NCBI GenBank assembly: GCA_942493385.1
Contig: OW818699.1
Span: 1,178,001-1,242,000 of the forward strand
Direction: 5' to 3'
Origin: UBA8389 sp942493385
GTDB taxonomy: Bacteria > Bacteroidota > Bacteroidia > Bacteroidales > UBA1402
Length of the DNA: 64,000 nucleotides
Shown here: in pieces, positions 19,009-28,048 of the stretch
Layout of the letters: every line of letters starts with the position of its first letter
How positions within the stretch are numbered: position 1 is the first letter of the stretch
Position numbers and translations under genes: made by a program
Notes under the pieces: model-generated
What the model saw: only the letters and a program-made list of their open reading frames with translations
What the model was told of the DNA's origin: nothing
The model's database searches: none

Positions 19009-19043
19009 CAGCATCAATTTCCCCGTAATTCGCTCAGAATGAT

Positions 19044-19718
19044 ATGTCCAAACTTTTTATAGTTCCAACGCCAGTTGGCAATCTGGAGGACATCACCCTC
19101 AGGGCTCTCCGGATTCTTAAAGAATGCGATCTCATTCTGGCGGAAGATACCCGCACCACCTCCCACCTCTTGAAACACTTCAGCATCGAGACGCGCATGA
19201 TGTCTCACCACAAGTTCAACGAACATAAGACTGTTGACCAAGTGGCTGAACGCATTTTGAGCGGTGAAACGATCGCTTTGGTTTCGGACGCCGGAACACC
19301 AGGTATTTCCGACCCTGGTTTTTTGTTGGTGCGCCAATGCGTTTCAAAAGGTGTCGATGTGGAATGCTTGCCAGGAGCCACCGCTTTTGTTCCCGCCCTG
19401 GTGGACTCAGGACTGCCTACCGACCGCTTTCATTTTGAAGGTTTCCTTCCCATAAAAAAAGGCCGACAGACTAGGCTGAAAGAATTGGCCGTTTCTCCGG
19501 TTACTTTCATCCTGTACGAATCGCCCTACCGGGTTCTCAAAACACTGACCCAACTCGCCGAATTCTGCGGAGCTGAACGGAAAGCGTCGGCCAGTCGTGA
19601 AATCAGCAAAATGTTTGAACAAACCGTACGGGGAAATTTGGAGGAATTGATAACGCATTTTACTCAAACCGAACCCAGGGGTGAATTTGTTCTCGTGGTA
19701 GCTGGATTGGATAGTTAA
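19044..19718 (+). CDS. rsmI: 16S rRNA (cytidine1402-2'-O)-methyltransferase
   Basis: 224 residues of the tetrapyrrole-methylase fold. The N-terminal IVPTPVGNLEDITLRA, AEDTRTTSHLL, and SDAGTPGISDPG motifs are characteristic of RsmI, which 2'-O-methylates C1402 of 16S rRNA using S-adenosylmethionine. The ATG at 19044 places the IVPTPVGN motif at the usual distance from the N-terminus. The C-terminal helical extension found in some orthologues is short here. The next gene follows by about 30 bp on the same strand. Confidence 0.95.
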   Translation: MSKLFIVPTPVGNLEDITLRALRILKECDLILAEDTRTTSHLLKHFSIETRMMSHHKFNEHKTVDQVAERILSGETIALVSDAGTPGISDPGFLLVRQCVSKGVDVECLPGATAFVPALVDSGLPTDRFHFEGFLPIKKGRQTRLKELAVSPVTFILYESPYRVLKTLTQLAEFCGAERKASASREISKMFEQTVRGNLEELITHFTQTEPRGEFVLVVAGLDS

Positions 19719-19747
19719 GAATAATTAGGTTTAAATAGATGGAACGT

Positions 19748-20596
19748 ATGAAAAAATGGATGTTTTGCCTGCTCGTACCCATGGTGCTGACGGCATGTAA
19801 TTACAAAACTGACGCTTACAAGTCGTTGGAACAAGAAAAAGACTCCTTGTTGCTCGAGGAACAGAAAAAATCCGCACAGCTCAATCAGGTTTTGGCCGTG
19901 ATGAATTTGATCGAAGATAATTTTGTTCAAATTCGTGAAGCGGAAGATTTCGTGACTTTCCAAACCGGACAGGAACAGTTAACCGAAGACAGCATGCAGC
20001 GCGTCGTCGAAAATCTGGATTTGATTAAGACCACGTTGACTGACAACCGCAAGCAGATCGATTCACTCAAGAAGCAACTCTCCAAAAGCAAGTCGGCCTC
20101 CAAAGATTTGCAAAAACTCATTGAGCGGCTCAACGGAAAGGTTGAGGAGCATACCCAACTCATCACCAAACTTCAGGGAGAACTGGCGTTGAAAGATATT
20201 CGAATCGCCGAACTGGACCAACTCGTGACCGAACTGAACACCAGTTTGACGGTGGTACAGGAAAGTGTCGCCCAAAAGGATAATACCATCGCCACGCAAG
20301 ATGCGCAGTTGAATAAAGTCTGGTATGTTTTTGGAACCCGAAAAGAACTCAAGGCGCAGGAAATATTCACCAGGAACGGCTTGTTGGAAGAAGGTTTCAA
20401 CAAAAGTTACTTTCTGGAAAACGATATAAGGAAGGTCACGGAGATCGCACTCTATTCAAAGAAGGCCAAATTACTTACCAATCATCCTGCCAGCAGCTAT
20501 GTTCTTGAGAAAGTGAACGACTATTTGGTATTAAAGATTACAAATCCGAACAAATTCTGGGAGATATCGCACTACTTAGTCATTGAAGTGGACTAA
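19748..20596 (+). CDS. Coiled-coil lipoprotein of unknown function
   Basis: 282 residues from the ATG at 19748 (another ATG at 19739 adds three residues). A lipoprotein signal ends in the lipobox LTAC. Residues about 25-190 are rich in Glu, Lys, Gln and Leu with heptad spacing and should form a long coiled coil. The C-terminal 90 residues form a distinct globular part with KVWYVFGTRKEL and a final ISHYLVIEVD. I recall similar proteins only as hypothetical Bacteroidota proteins. It may be co-transcribed with rsmI and ends at a strong terminator. Confidence 0.75.
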   Translation: MKKWMFCLLVPMVLTACNYKTDAYKSLEQEKDSLLLEEQKKSAQLNQVLAVMNLIEDNFVQIREAEDFVTFQTGQEQLTEDSMQRVVENLDLIKTTLTDNRKQIDSLKKQLSKSKSASKDLQKLIERLNGKVEEHTQLITKLQGELALKDIRIAELDQLVTELNTSLTVVQESVAQKDNTIATQDAQLNKVWYVFGTRKELKAQEIFTRNGLLEEGFNKSYFLENDIRKVTEIALYSKKAKLLTNHPASSYVLEKVNDYLVLKITNPNKFWEISHYLVIEVD

Positions 20597-20636
20597 AGCT
20601 TCCTTTTTTTTACTTGCACCACCCGATTTCAATTAA

Positions 20637-20678
20637 GCACCGAGTCAGTTTTTAAGCTGATTCGGTGCCTTTTTTTTG
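20637..20678 (+). terminator. Intrinsic terminator after the coiled-coil lipoprotein gene
   Basis: A 12-bp stem, GCACCGAGTCAG (20637-20648) with CTGATTCGGTGC (20657-20668), one G-U pair, an 8-nt loop and eight or more T residues. It is 40 bp past the stop codon. Confidence 0.92.
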
Positions 20679-21128
20679 CCTTTTTTTCTGTTTTGGAAAC
20701 TAATTAATTTGGCTAATATGACAAATATATTATTTGTAAGTTAAATAATTTAGTATTGAGATATTTTTTAGTACAAAATATATTTAGTAGGAGCGATGGA
20801 CTTTTGTCAATTCGAAAGAACTACAAAATTGTTAAAAATCAGTATATCAATCAAATAAAATGTTAAAATCCGAATCAAACATCGCTTATTGCTCCATTAA
20901 CCCCATAAAATAGGGCCTTCATCAGAGCTTTCTTCACTAAGAATGGTTTTTTTTGCATCAGCACAGTTGTAATTTTATTCAATTAAAGTGTATATATTTG
21001 CCTCACTGGTTAAATAGAGTTAATAAATTCGACCCGGGGAAAACAATCTTAACAATCCCTCGAGCCGTCTTTTTAGCGTAGAGCTGGTGAGGAACTTATT
21101 CATTTCTATTAATACAAACGAAAGATCT
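20679..21128. other. Long AT-rich region upstream of the SusC operon
   Basis: About 450 bp with no plausible gene. It contains AT-rich sequence with several TAGTA and ATATATT tracts, a predicted promoter (20967-21000) and a leader of about 120 nt before the SusC start at 21129. A binding site for a regulator would be expected here, but I could not identify one. Confidence 0.6.
20967..21000 (+). promoter_or_regulatory. Possible promoter of the SusC/SusD operon
   Basis: TATATTTG at 20993-21000 matches the -7 consensus exactly. The nearest TTG (20967-20969) is 23 nt upstream, slightly long. The implied leader before the SusC ATG is about 120 nt. Confidence 0.45.
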
Positions 21129-24100
21129 ATGAGAAAACTTCTTTTCTTACTTGCTTGCTTCTTTCTAGCGAGCATAGGTTTGGTCAGTGCTCAGTCAGTC
21201 TCAGGGAAAGTAATTTCCGACGAAGACGGACAACCCATTGTCGGAGCAACTGTCGCTGTGAAAGGTACTACAACTGGTACCCTTACCAACGGTGATGGTA
21301 TGTTCACAGTTAATCTGCGTGGAAATTCCAAAACTTTGAGAGTAACCTACATTGGTATGTTGCCCATCGAAGTGCAGGCTTCCAACAACATGGTCATCAA
21401 AATGCAAGTAGACCGCATGATGATTGACGAAGTTATTGTAACCGGTTTAGGAATCAAACGTTCTGAAAAATCCTTGGGTTATGGAGCCTCGGCTGTTACT
21501 GCAGCTGACATCACAGCAACCGGTAACCGAAGCGCATTCAATGCCTTACAGGGAAAGATTCCCGGAGTTGAAATCAATTCAGGCTCTGGTGCCCCTGGTG
21601 CTTCCACCCGTGTCATCATGCGTGGTTTCACATCACTTTTGCAAGGCAACCAACCCTTGTATGTAATTGACGGAGTTCCTATGAACAATGATGTCAACAA
21701 TAATACCAGTCTAAATGACGGTATGGACTTTGGTAACCGTGCCAACGACATCAACCCCGAAGACATCGAATCAATGACCATTCTTCAATCCGGTGCCGGT
21801 ACGGCCATGTACGGATCACGTGCATCTTCCGGTGTCATCATCATCACCACCAAGAACGGTTCCAAAGCTGGTTCCAAAGCGAAAGTGGACTTTTCTTCAA
21901 CGACGACCTTCGAATCACCCCTTCGTTTGCCCTACATGCAAAATGAATACGGCCAAGGTTGGTACGACCGCAGCACAGAACCTACTGCAGACTTGCAGGA
22001 AAACGGTAGCTGGGGTCCCAAATTTGACGGTGAGATCCGCAAATGGGGTTTTGTAGTTGACAACCAACAATTGATCAAACCTTATAGTGCACTGGAAACA
22101 AACATCAAAGACTTCTTTGATGTGGGCATTACCTTAAACAATAACATTGCCATTTCCAACGGTGATGATAAAAAGAGTTTCTACCTTTCTTATGGTAATG
22201 TTTCCTCGGACGGTATCATGCCTTCTAATTCAGACTCTTACAATCGTCACAACGTAGCTTTGCGTGGAACCCTCAAGTTGTTTGAATTCTTGAATGCATC
22301 CGCATCGTTGAACTATATCCGCAAAGACTCCAAATTCGTCATCACCGGACAAGACCAGTCCGTTCTGGATGCTTTGTGGCAGAGCCCTCGCGATATGAGT
22401 ATCGTGGATCAGGCAGACTACAACAACAAGTTCTACAATGTTGACAACTTCTACAACGCTTATGCACAGAATCCCTATTATGTACTGAACGAACATGGTA
22501 CAAAATTTGGTGATGACCACGTGTATGGTAACATTGCTTTGGATGGCAAGTTGCTGCCTTGGTTGACTGCATCTGTAAAAATTGGTAGCGATGTTTCGAA
22601 CAGCACCAGGAAAGCTTGGAGAGCCATTACCAATTGCGTACGTTACGATTACAACGACGAAGTAGGTCGAGTTGCTGAAGGTTCCTTTACCTCCTCCGAA
22701 TTGAATACCGACTTCATGTTGACAGCCAGCAAGAAAATCACATCAGACATTGATGTTAAAGCTGTTATTGGTACCAACTACTACGATCGTTCAATGAGAT
22801 CCATGACAACGAGTGTTATCGGTTTGGATATCCCATTCTTCTATAATTTGTCAAACAGCTCTGCTGCACCGTCAATTGACGCTTCTTTGTCACACAGGCG
22901 CATGTTTGGCATGTACGCCATTGGGGATGTTGCTTTCAAAAACTTCCTTTTCTGGAATGTATCCATACGTCGGGATAAATCATCCACGTTGCCTAAGGAA
23001 AACAGTTCCTATTTCTATCCTGGTACCAGCTTGAGCTTCATCTTCACAGAATTGATGGATGACAAGAGCATTCTTTCTTATGGTAAGCTCCGCGCAGGCG
23101 CTGCTGTTACCGGCAAAGACGCTTTTCCATACTTTACAACTTCCTACTTGACCCAAAGTTCTACTGGCGATGGTTATCGTTCACTTGACTTTCCGCTGCA
23201 AAACGCTGGGGTGGCAGTCAATGGTTTCACCATGGGTGGAACAATGGGCAATAACAAATTGAAACCAGAAATGGCTCAAGATTTGGAACTTGGTTTGGAT
23301 TTGAAGTTCCTTGACAACCGAGTTTCTACCAGTCTAACTCTTTACCAAAAAACCATCACAGACTTGATTAATCAAATTCCCATACCTGCTTCTACTGGTT
23401 ATACCTCTCAGTACCAGAATATCGGTCTTATGACGAACAAGGGTTTTGAAGCTACTTTGATCTTGACTCCGATTCGTACAAAAGACGTGGAATGGGAAGT
23501 TTTTGGAAACTACTCCAAGAATACAAATATTTTGGATGAACTAGCTGAAGGTCTTGATGTCCTCCAATTGGGTGGTACAAGTTCCGTTAACTATGTGGCT
23601 CGCCCAGGTCATCAAGTTGGATTGTACGAAGGTACTGTACTAGCCAAGGACGATCAAGGTCGCACCATCGTTAATTCACAAGGTCTTCCGACTTTTGACT
23701 CCGAATACCAAGTATTGGGAACATCCCAGAACGATTTCCGCATCGGTGGTGGAACTTCTTTGAAGTATAAGAACTATCGTGTTCATGCAACTTTTGACTA
23801 TCGTAAGGGTGGTGTGATGTATTCCAGAACTGCTGAAATCCTTTATTTCACCGGTAATGCTCAACCTACCACGTACAACGATCGTCAACCGTTCATCGTA
23901 CCGAATTCCGTACAAATCGTTGGTGGCACATCTGTTGAAAATACGGTTCCGATTTCCGGTTTCGCAAACAACATGAACCTTTATTACAACCAGTCGTACA
24001 ATGCTGGTATCGGTGCAGCCTATTCTTTGGTTGACAAGACCTTCTTTAAACTGCGTGAACTCTCCTTAACTTACGAGGTTCCCAAGACCATATTGCCCAA

Positions 24101-24284
24101 GCAGATCTCCAACCTTGAACTGTCTTTGGTTGGAACGAACCTGTTCATTTGGACACCGAACTCCAACCTGTACACCGACCCGGAACAAACCACGTTTGGT
24201 AATGATCTGAACGCTGACTTTGGTGACTTTGGTGCTACACCGACTACCCGCAGCATAGGTTTCAACGTTCGTTTAGGATTTTAA
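21129..24284 (+). CDS. SusC/RagA-family TonB-dependent outer-membrane transporter
   Basis: 1051 residues from the ATG at 21129; an upstream GTG at 21087 would place 14 residues in front of a normal signal peptide and is rejected. After the signal (MRKLLFLLACFFLASIGLVSAQ region) comes a carboxypeptidase-regulatory-like beta-sandwich (about 24-105), a TonB plug (about 110-230, with IPGVEI and PLYVIDGVPMNND), and a 22-strand barrel ending in RSIGFNVRLGF with the terminal Phe typical of outer-membrane proteins. SusC proteins form the barrel of a TonB-powered importer with a SusD lid. The four-gene operon has no glycosidase, so the cargo is unknown. Confidence 0.96.
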   Translation: MRKLLFLLACFFLASIGLVSAQSVSGKVISDEDGQPIVGATVAVKGTTTGTLTNGDGMFTVNLRGNSKTLRVTYIGMLPIEVQASNNMVIKMQVDRMMIDEVIVTGLGIKRSEKSLGYGASAVTAADITATGNRSAFNALQGKIPGVEINSGSGAPGASTRVIMRGFTSLLQGNQPLYVIDGVPMNNDVNNNTSLNDGMDFGNRANDINPEDIESMTILQSGAGTAMYGSRASSGVIIITTKNGSKAGSKAKVDFSSTTTFESPLRLPYMQNEYGQGWYDRSTEPTADLQENGSWGPKFDGEIRKWGFVVDNQQLIKPYSALETNIKDFFDVGITLNNNIAISNGDDKKSFYLSYGNVSSDGIMPSNSDSYNRHNVALRGTLKLFEFLNASASLNYIRKDSKFVITGQDQSVLDALWQSPRDMSIVDQADYNNKFYNVDNFYNAYAQNPYYVLNEHGTKFGDDHVYGNIALDGKLLPWLTASVKIGSDVSNSTRKAWRAITNCVRYDYNDEVGRVAEGSFTSSELNTDFMLTASKKITSDIDVKAVIGTNYYDRSMRSMTTSVIGLDIPFFYNLSNSSAAPSIDASLSHRRMFGMYAIGDVAFKNFLFWNVSIRRDKSSTLPKENSSYFYPGTSLSFIFTELMDDKSILSYGKLRAGAAVTGKDAFPYFTTSYLTQSSTGDGYRSLDFPLQNAGVAVNGFTMGGTMGNNKLKPEMAQDLELGLDLKFLDNRVSTSLTLYQKTITDLINQIPIPASTGYTSQYQNIGLMTNKGFEATLILTPIRTKDVEWEVFGNYSKNTNILDELAEGLDVLQLGGTSSVNYVARPGHQVGLYEGTVLAKDDQGRTIVNSQGLPTFDSEYQVLGTSQNDFRIGGGTSLKYKNYRVHATFDYRKGGVMYSRTAEILYFTGNAQPTTYNDRQPFIVPNSVQIVGGTSVENTVPISGFANNMNLYYNQSYNAGIGAAYSLVDKTFFKLRELSLTYEVPKTILPKQISNLELSLVGTNLFIWTPNSNLYTDPEQTTFGNDLNADFGDFGATPTTRSIGFNVRLGF

Positions 24285-24311
24285 CTTTTCACATTTCAAA
24301 AACAATAGAAT

Positions 24312-25727
24312 ATGAAACGAATCAAATATTATTTGGCTGCATTACTTGCCGGAACGCTTATTCTTAGCAGTTGCAGCGACTCGTTGTTCGATATCAACAC
24401 AAGCCCCAATGATCCGGCAGACGTTATTCCCGGATTGGTCCTGCCTGCTGCTCAGGCTAGCAATGCCTATGTTTTTGGTGGATATTACCTGAACCTTGGC
24501 GCTTTCTGGTCTCAACAGTATGTACAATCTCCTTCTGCCTCACAATGGGCTGAATTGGAAAGCTACAACATAACTGAACAAGACTACGATCGTCAATTCA
24601 CCACCATTTATGCAGGATGTTTGTTGGATTACCAATACATCCGTGAAAAAACGGCTCCTGCTTCCAATTGGAAATACTACTCCATCGCAACCTTGTTGCA
24701 GGCGTATACCTTTCAAACCATGGCTGATTTGTACGACCAAGTGCCGTTCTCAGAAGCTTTGCAAGGTGTAAAAATTGTTCAACCTCATTTTGAATCTGGA
24801 GAAATCATTTACGACAGCTTGTTTGCACGTATCGATGATGCCACATCAAAAGATTTCACCGTCAGTTCCAATGAAACTCCTGGTGGCAACGATTTGATTT
24901 TTGGTGGTGATATGGCTTTGTGGAAAAAATTTGCCAACACACTCAAGTTGAAAATGTACATGCGCTACTCAACGATAGATACCCTACCTGATGGAAGTGA
25001 TGGCAATCGTTACAAAGCTGAAATTTTGGCTTTGTTGGCAGCAAACAACTTCCTTAGCACGGATGCCAAGTTCGCAGCTTTCACAACCGGTCAAACCACC
25101 TCCAATCCATTCTACAATACGTTTGTTGATAGATTGACTGGTAATGTGGCGCTTAATACGACCTTGGGCAATTTCATGAAAACTGCGAATGATACGCTAC
25201 GTCTTAGGGCTATGTTCAATGCTTCTGCTACGGGCGCCAACTACAACAGTGTTGCCACAGGTGCAAGTTCCATTATTGTTGGCTCTACCCTTAGTAATTA
25301 TGCAACACCGAAAATCATAGCTACGACTCCGGTTTATTTCTTCACAAAAGAAGAATCATTGTTCTTGCAGGCTGAAGCAGAGCAACGCTATGGCTCATCT
25401 GCCACTGCACAGACTTTGTACACCGCTGCTGTCAATGCTTCGTTGGTTGCCAATGGTGTGGCCTCAGGTGCTGTCGTGTATCCTTTCAACGGTATTCAAT
25501 CCATTATGGAACAGAAATGGGTGGCTGCTGTAAACAGACGTTCGATCGAAGCCTTCTTTGACCTGAACCGTACCGGATATCCGAACTTCTTGTCTGAATC
25601 CATTTCGACCATTTTGAATCCGGGTGAAAAACCAAAGAGATTGTTTTTCCCGCAGGGCGAACAACAAACCAATGCCAACACTCCAACTCGTGTTCCTTTG
25701 ACAACCAAGGTTTGGTGGGGTAAATAA
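24312..25727 (+). CDS. SusD/RagB-like substrate-binding lipoprotein (SusD-like 2 type)
   Basis: 471 residues. The signal peptide ends in LILSSC, giving a surface lipoprotein. The opening SLFDINTSPNDPADV and the helical TPR-like body with a C-terminal region WVAAVNRRSIEAFFDLNRTGYP are typical of the SusD-like 2 family. It should form the hinged lid over the SusC barrel encoded 27 bp upstream. The stop codon TAA shares a base with an ATG of the next open frame (25727), suggesting coupled translation. Confidence 0.92.
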   Translation: MKRIKYYLAALLAGTLILSSCSDSLFDINTSPNDPADVIPGLVLPAAQASNAYVFGGYYLNLGAFWSQQYVQSPSASQWAELESYNITEQDYDRQFTTIYAGCLLDYQYIREKTAPASNWKYYSIATLLQAYTFQTMADLYDQVPFSEALQGVKIVQPHFESGEIIYDSLFARIDDATSKDFTVSSNETPGGNDLIFGGDMALWKKFANTLKLKMYMRYSTIDTLPDGSDGNRYKAEILALLAANNFLSTDAKFAAFTTGQTTSNPFYNTFVDRLTGNVALNTTLGNFMKTANDTLRLRAMFNASATGANYNSVATGASSIIVGSTLSNYATPKIIATTPVYFFTKEESLFLQAEAEQRYGSSATAQTLYTAAVNASLVANGVASGAVVYPFNGIQSIMEQKWVAAVNRRSIEAFFDLNRTGYPNFLSESISTILNPGEKPKRLFFPQGEQQTNANTPTRVPLTTKVWWGK

Positions 25728-25750
25728 TGACAACAATAAATCAATTCAAT

Positions 25751-26461
25751 ATGAAAAAGATACTATTCTTACTTGCCATTACAGCGGCTTTTGTTTTAAG
25801 CTCCTGTGATAAGGAATCGTTGGGGGTTTCAAAAGTGACAACGTATGCGCTCATGGAACTTAACGGTGATCCCGTTATGTTTTGGGCGATGAACACTCCT
25901 TTTGTTGATCCAAGTTGTACTGCATTTGTTGGCACGGAAGATATTTCCAGCCAGGTGATTGCCGAAACAGACTTAGATGTTACAGCTGGTGGTCCTTATA
26001 CCATCAATTACAAAGTCAAGAACGAAGATGGTTTTTGGGCTTATGCTACCCGTCAGGTTTATGTATACGATGCTACTGCACCTTTGAACGGAAAATATGC
26101 ATCCAGAATCCGTCGAAACTACAATAATGCAAACGTAAACCGTGGACCGTTCAACATTCTTGTTTTCGGTGTCGGGGGCAATAATTACTGGGTGCAAGAC
26201 CTTCTTGGAGGTTGGTATGCCATTGGATCCAACTATGGACCCGCCTACCTTGGCTCCGGTATTATCAAATTAAATGGTGACAATACGTTTACCGTGGAAT
26301 CTGCTGATGCACTGCCGTGGGGCTATCCTTGTATGCTGACCGCAGGAACAACTTCAACCTATGATGCATCAACAAAAACTATTGTGTTGAATACGAACAT
26401 GGAAGATGTACCAACCATGAAGTTTGCTGTAACAATGAACAACCCACAACCCTTATTCTAA
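25751..26461 (+). CDS. DUF5012-like surface lipoprotein in SusCD operon
   Basis: 236 residues from the ATG at 25751; an in-frame ATG at 25727 overlaps the SusD stop but would put eight extra residues before the signal. The lipobox is VLSSC. An Ig/PKD-like part (VTAGGPYTINYKVKNEDGFWAYATRQVYVYD, read in two pieces around residues 75-110) is followed by a beta-rich domain with WVQDLLGGWY. This pattern resembles the BT_2033/DUF5012 type found behind SusCD pairs. It may be an accessory surface glycan- or protein-binding protein; no enzyme motif is visible. Confidence 0.65.
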   Translation: MKKILFLLAITAAFVLSSCDKESLGVSKVTTYALMELNGDPVMFWAMNTPFVDPSCTAFVGTEDISSQVIAETDLDVTAGGPYTINYKVKNEDGFWAYATRQVYVYDATAPLNGKYASRIRRNYNNANVNRGPFNILVFGVGGNNYWVQDLLGGWYAIGSNYGPAYLGSGIIKLNGDNTFTVESADALPWGYPCMLTAGTTSTYDASTKTIVLNTNMEDVPTMKFAVTMNNPQPLF

Positions 26462-26466
26462 CAGAG

Positions 26467-26952
26467 ATGAAAACAATAAAAATAATGAAATTCTTGGCAT
26501 TACCGGTTGTTGCTCTGGTTTTGTTCTCGTGCGAACCCTCTTTTAAGAAGGAATACAGTTGGGCTTACCCGATTGCAGGAGACTGGTTGATGGATGCCTA
26601 TTACTTAGATGATATGTCACATGCTGCAGGTCCTTTCGAAATGAGAGCTTACAATCCTTCCTTCGGTACGGACTCTATTTGGATTGACGACTATGCTACC
26701 ACTGGTTCCAATGGTAATTTCTGGTCCATGAAGTTCAAAGTAGCCGTTAATATGGGTGCCTTGACTTTTAAAGCAGATAGTACCTATAATTCCCTGCCGA
26801 ATTATCGTATTAAAGTAATTGTGGATAATGGTAAGCTTATAGGTAAAGACAGCATGTATATGGAAGTGATTTTTGCAGATGATCCTACGACAACCTATGT
26901 CTTGAAAGGACATCGTGAATCTGGCTACGACGAATATATGGGTAATTTCTAA
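26467..26952 (+). CDS. Lipid-binding-like (Lipid_bd family) small lipoprotein
   Basis: 161 residues with lipobox LFSC. A lipocalin-sized beta domain carries the order GDWLMDAYY, SIWIDDYA, NFWSMKFKVAVN and a C-terminal VLKGHRESGYDEY, which fits the Bacteroidota family named as putative lipid-binding hydrolase (Lipid_bd). No catalytic residues are evident. It is the last gene of the SusCD operon, 5 bp after the previous stop, and precedes a bidirectional terminator. The name of the family should not be read as a proven function. Confidence 0.7.
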   Translation: MKTIKIMKFLALPVVALVLFSCEPSFKKEYSWAYPIAGDWLMDAYYLDDMSHAAGPFEMRAYNPSFGTDSIWIDDYATTGSNGNFWSMKFKVAVNMGALTFKADSTYNSLPNYRIKVIVDNGKLIGKDSMYMEVIFADDPTTTYVLKGHRESGYDEYMGNF

Positions 26953-26971
26953 TTCCTATTCCAACTATAAA

Positions 26972-27007
26972 AAAAGGCTGAATCCGCATGGATTCAGCCT
27001 TTTTTTG
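26972..27007. terminator. Bidirectional intrinsic terminator
   Basis: An 11-bp perfect stem, AGGCTGAATCC and GGATTCAGCCT, around a GCAT loop is flanked by A residues on the left and T residues on the right. It can end both the SusCD operon and the convergent gene at 27026. Confidence 0.92.
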
Positions 27008-27025
27008 GTACTGTGGAATCGCTTC

Positions 27026-27880
27026 TCAATGTATCGTGATTTCTTTTGACTTACCATTAACGGTCAGTGTGGCTGTGTTGTCACAGGTGCCGTCGCCGTA
27101 ATCGATGGACCATGTCCGGCCTTTGCTGTTTTCGAACGATGCGATGCCGCTGACGATGTGTTTGCAAGAAGCTGGGAATAGAAGTGGAGTTGCTTCAGCA
27201 ATGGTTTTGGTTACGACAACACCGTTGGGTCGGGTATTGATGACGCTGCCCCAGGTTAAGGTTTGATCGTCCGTTTTATCGGCCAACACATTCTTTTTGT
27301 ATTGACGGGTCATGTCGGTGACGCGGCTGGTTGTGTCCCCTTTTTCGATGTTGATGACACGAACGTTTTCTTTGATGTTTGACGTACGTGAAATGTTCAT
27401 CAACTCTTTTTTAACGGAGACGGAGACTGTGCCTTCAATCTTTTTTCCATCTACAACGAAGTTTTCAAAAGTTTTTTGACGAAGGGATGGGAAAATTTTA
27501 AAGGATGTGGCAGTGACAATGATTTTGCCCGAGCGAACCCTACCGTCTTTACCAGTGCAGGAGGTTCCGAAATCGATGGTCATCACGTGGGGTACAGCGA
27601 TGGTGTCAACCGTTATCGTTGGGCAGTCGCTCAAGTATTGGTTGCTGTCGGCTGAAGCAGCGCGTAAGAGGCTGGCATGGTTGGCGATGGCTTCGTTAAC
27701 CAGCAAATCGACCGATTCCAAAGCCTCGTCCAGTTGAGTTTCGTCCAAGGAAGCCACTGCAGGTGAGTCCTCACCAATCAGAGCGGATTCATCGTTTAAA
27801 ATTCCTGCTTCGTTATTTTGGCAGGACGGAAGCATGCAACATGCCAATCCAAGTGCAAAAATGAAAACTGTTTTTTTCAT
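27026..27880 (-). CDS. Lipoprotein of unknown function
   Basis: 284 residues. The signal peptide ends in MLPSC. An acidic, low-complexity linker (about 22-75) precedes a beta-rich domain with two conserved-looking Cys pairs (DCPTITVD, DFGTSCTGKDGRVRSG, and ASCKHIVSGI, DYGDGTCDNTATLTVNG). The TIDFGTSC...GKDGRVRSGKI pattern is familiar from uncharacterised Bacteroidota lipoproteins. It is monocistronic, with the terminator at its 3' end. No function is proposed. Confidence 0.8.
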   Translation of the reverse strand: MKKTVFIFALGLACCMLPSCQNNEAGILNDESALIGEDSPAVASLDETQLDEALESVDLLVNEAIANHASLLRAASADSNQYLSDCPTITVDTIAVPHVMTIDFGTSCTGKDGRVRSGKIIVTATSFKIFPSLRQKTFENFVVDGKKIEGTVSVSVKKELMNISRTSNIKENVRVINIEKGDTTSRVTDMTRQYKKNVLADKTDDQTLTWGSVINTRPNGVVVTKTIAEATPLLFPASCKHIVSGIASFENSKGRTWSIDYGDGTCDNTATLTVNGKSKEITIH

Positions 27881-28048
27881 ATACGTGTTTTTAGGGTTTA
27901 CATTCGTTTGAAACTCAATTCTTGATAAAGTTAAATGTGCAGTTCGTTTTTTTTCAAAAATTATTGCAAAAATAAATGCTGTTGTTTTTTAACTTTGAGG
28001 AAGCCACTGCATCAAAGATAAACAACAGAATGACTAATTGTACACTTG

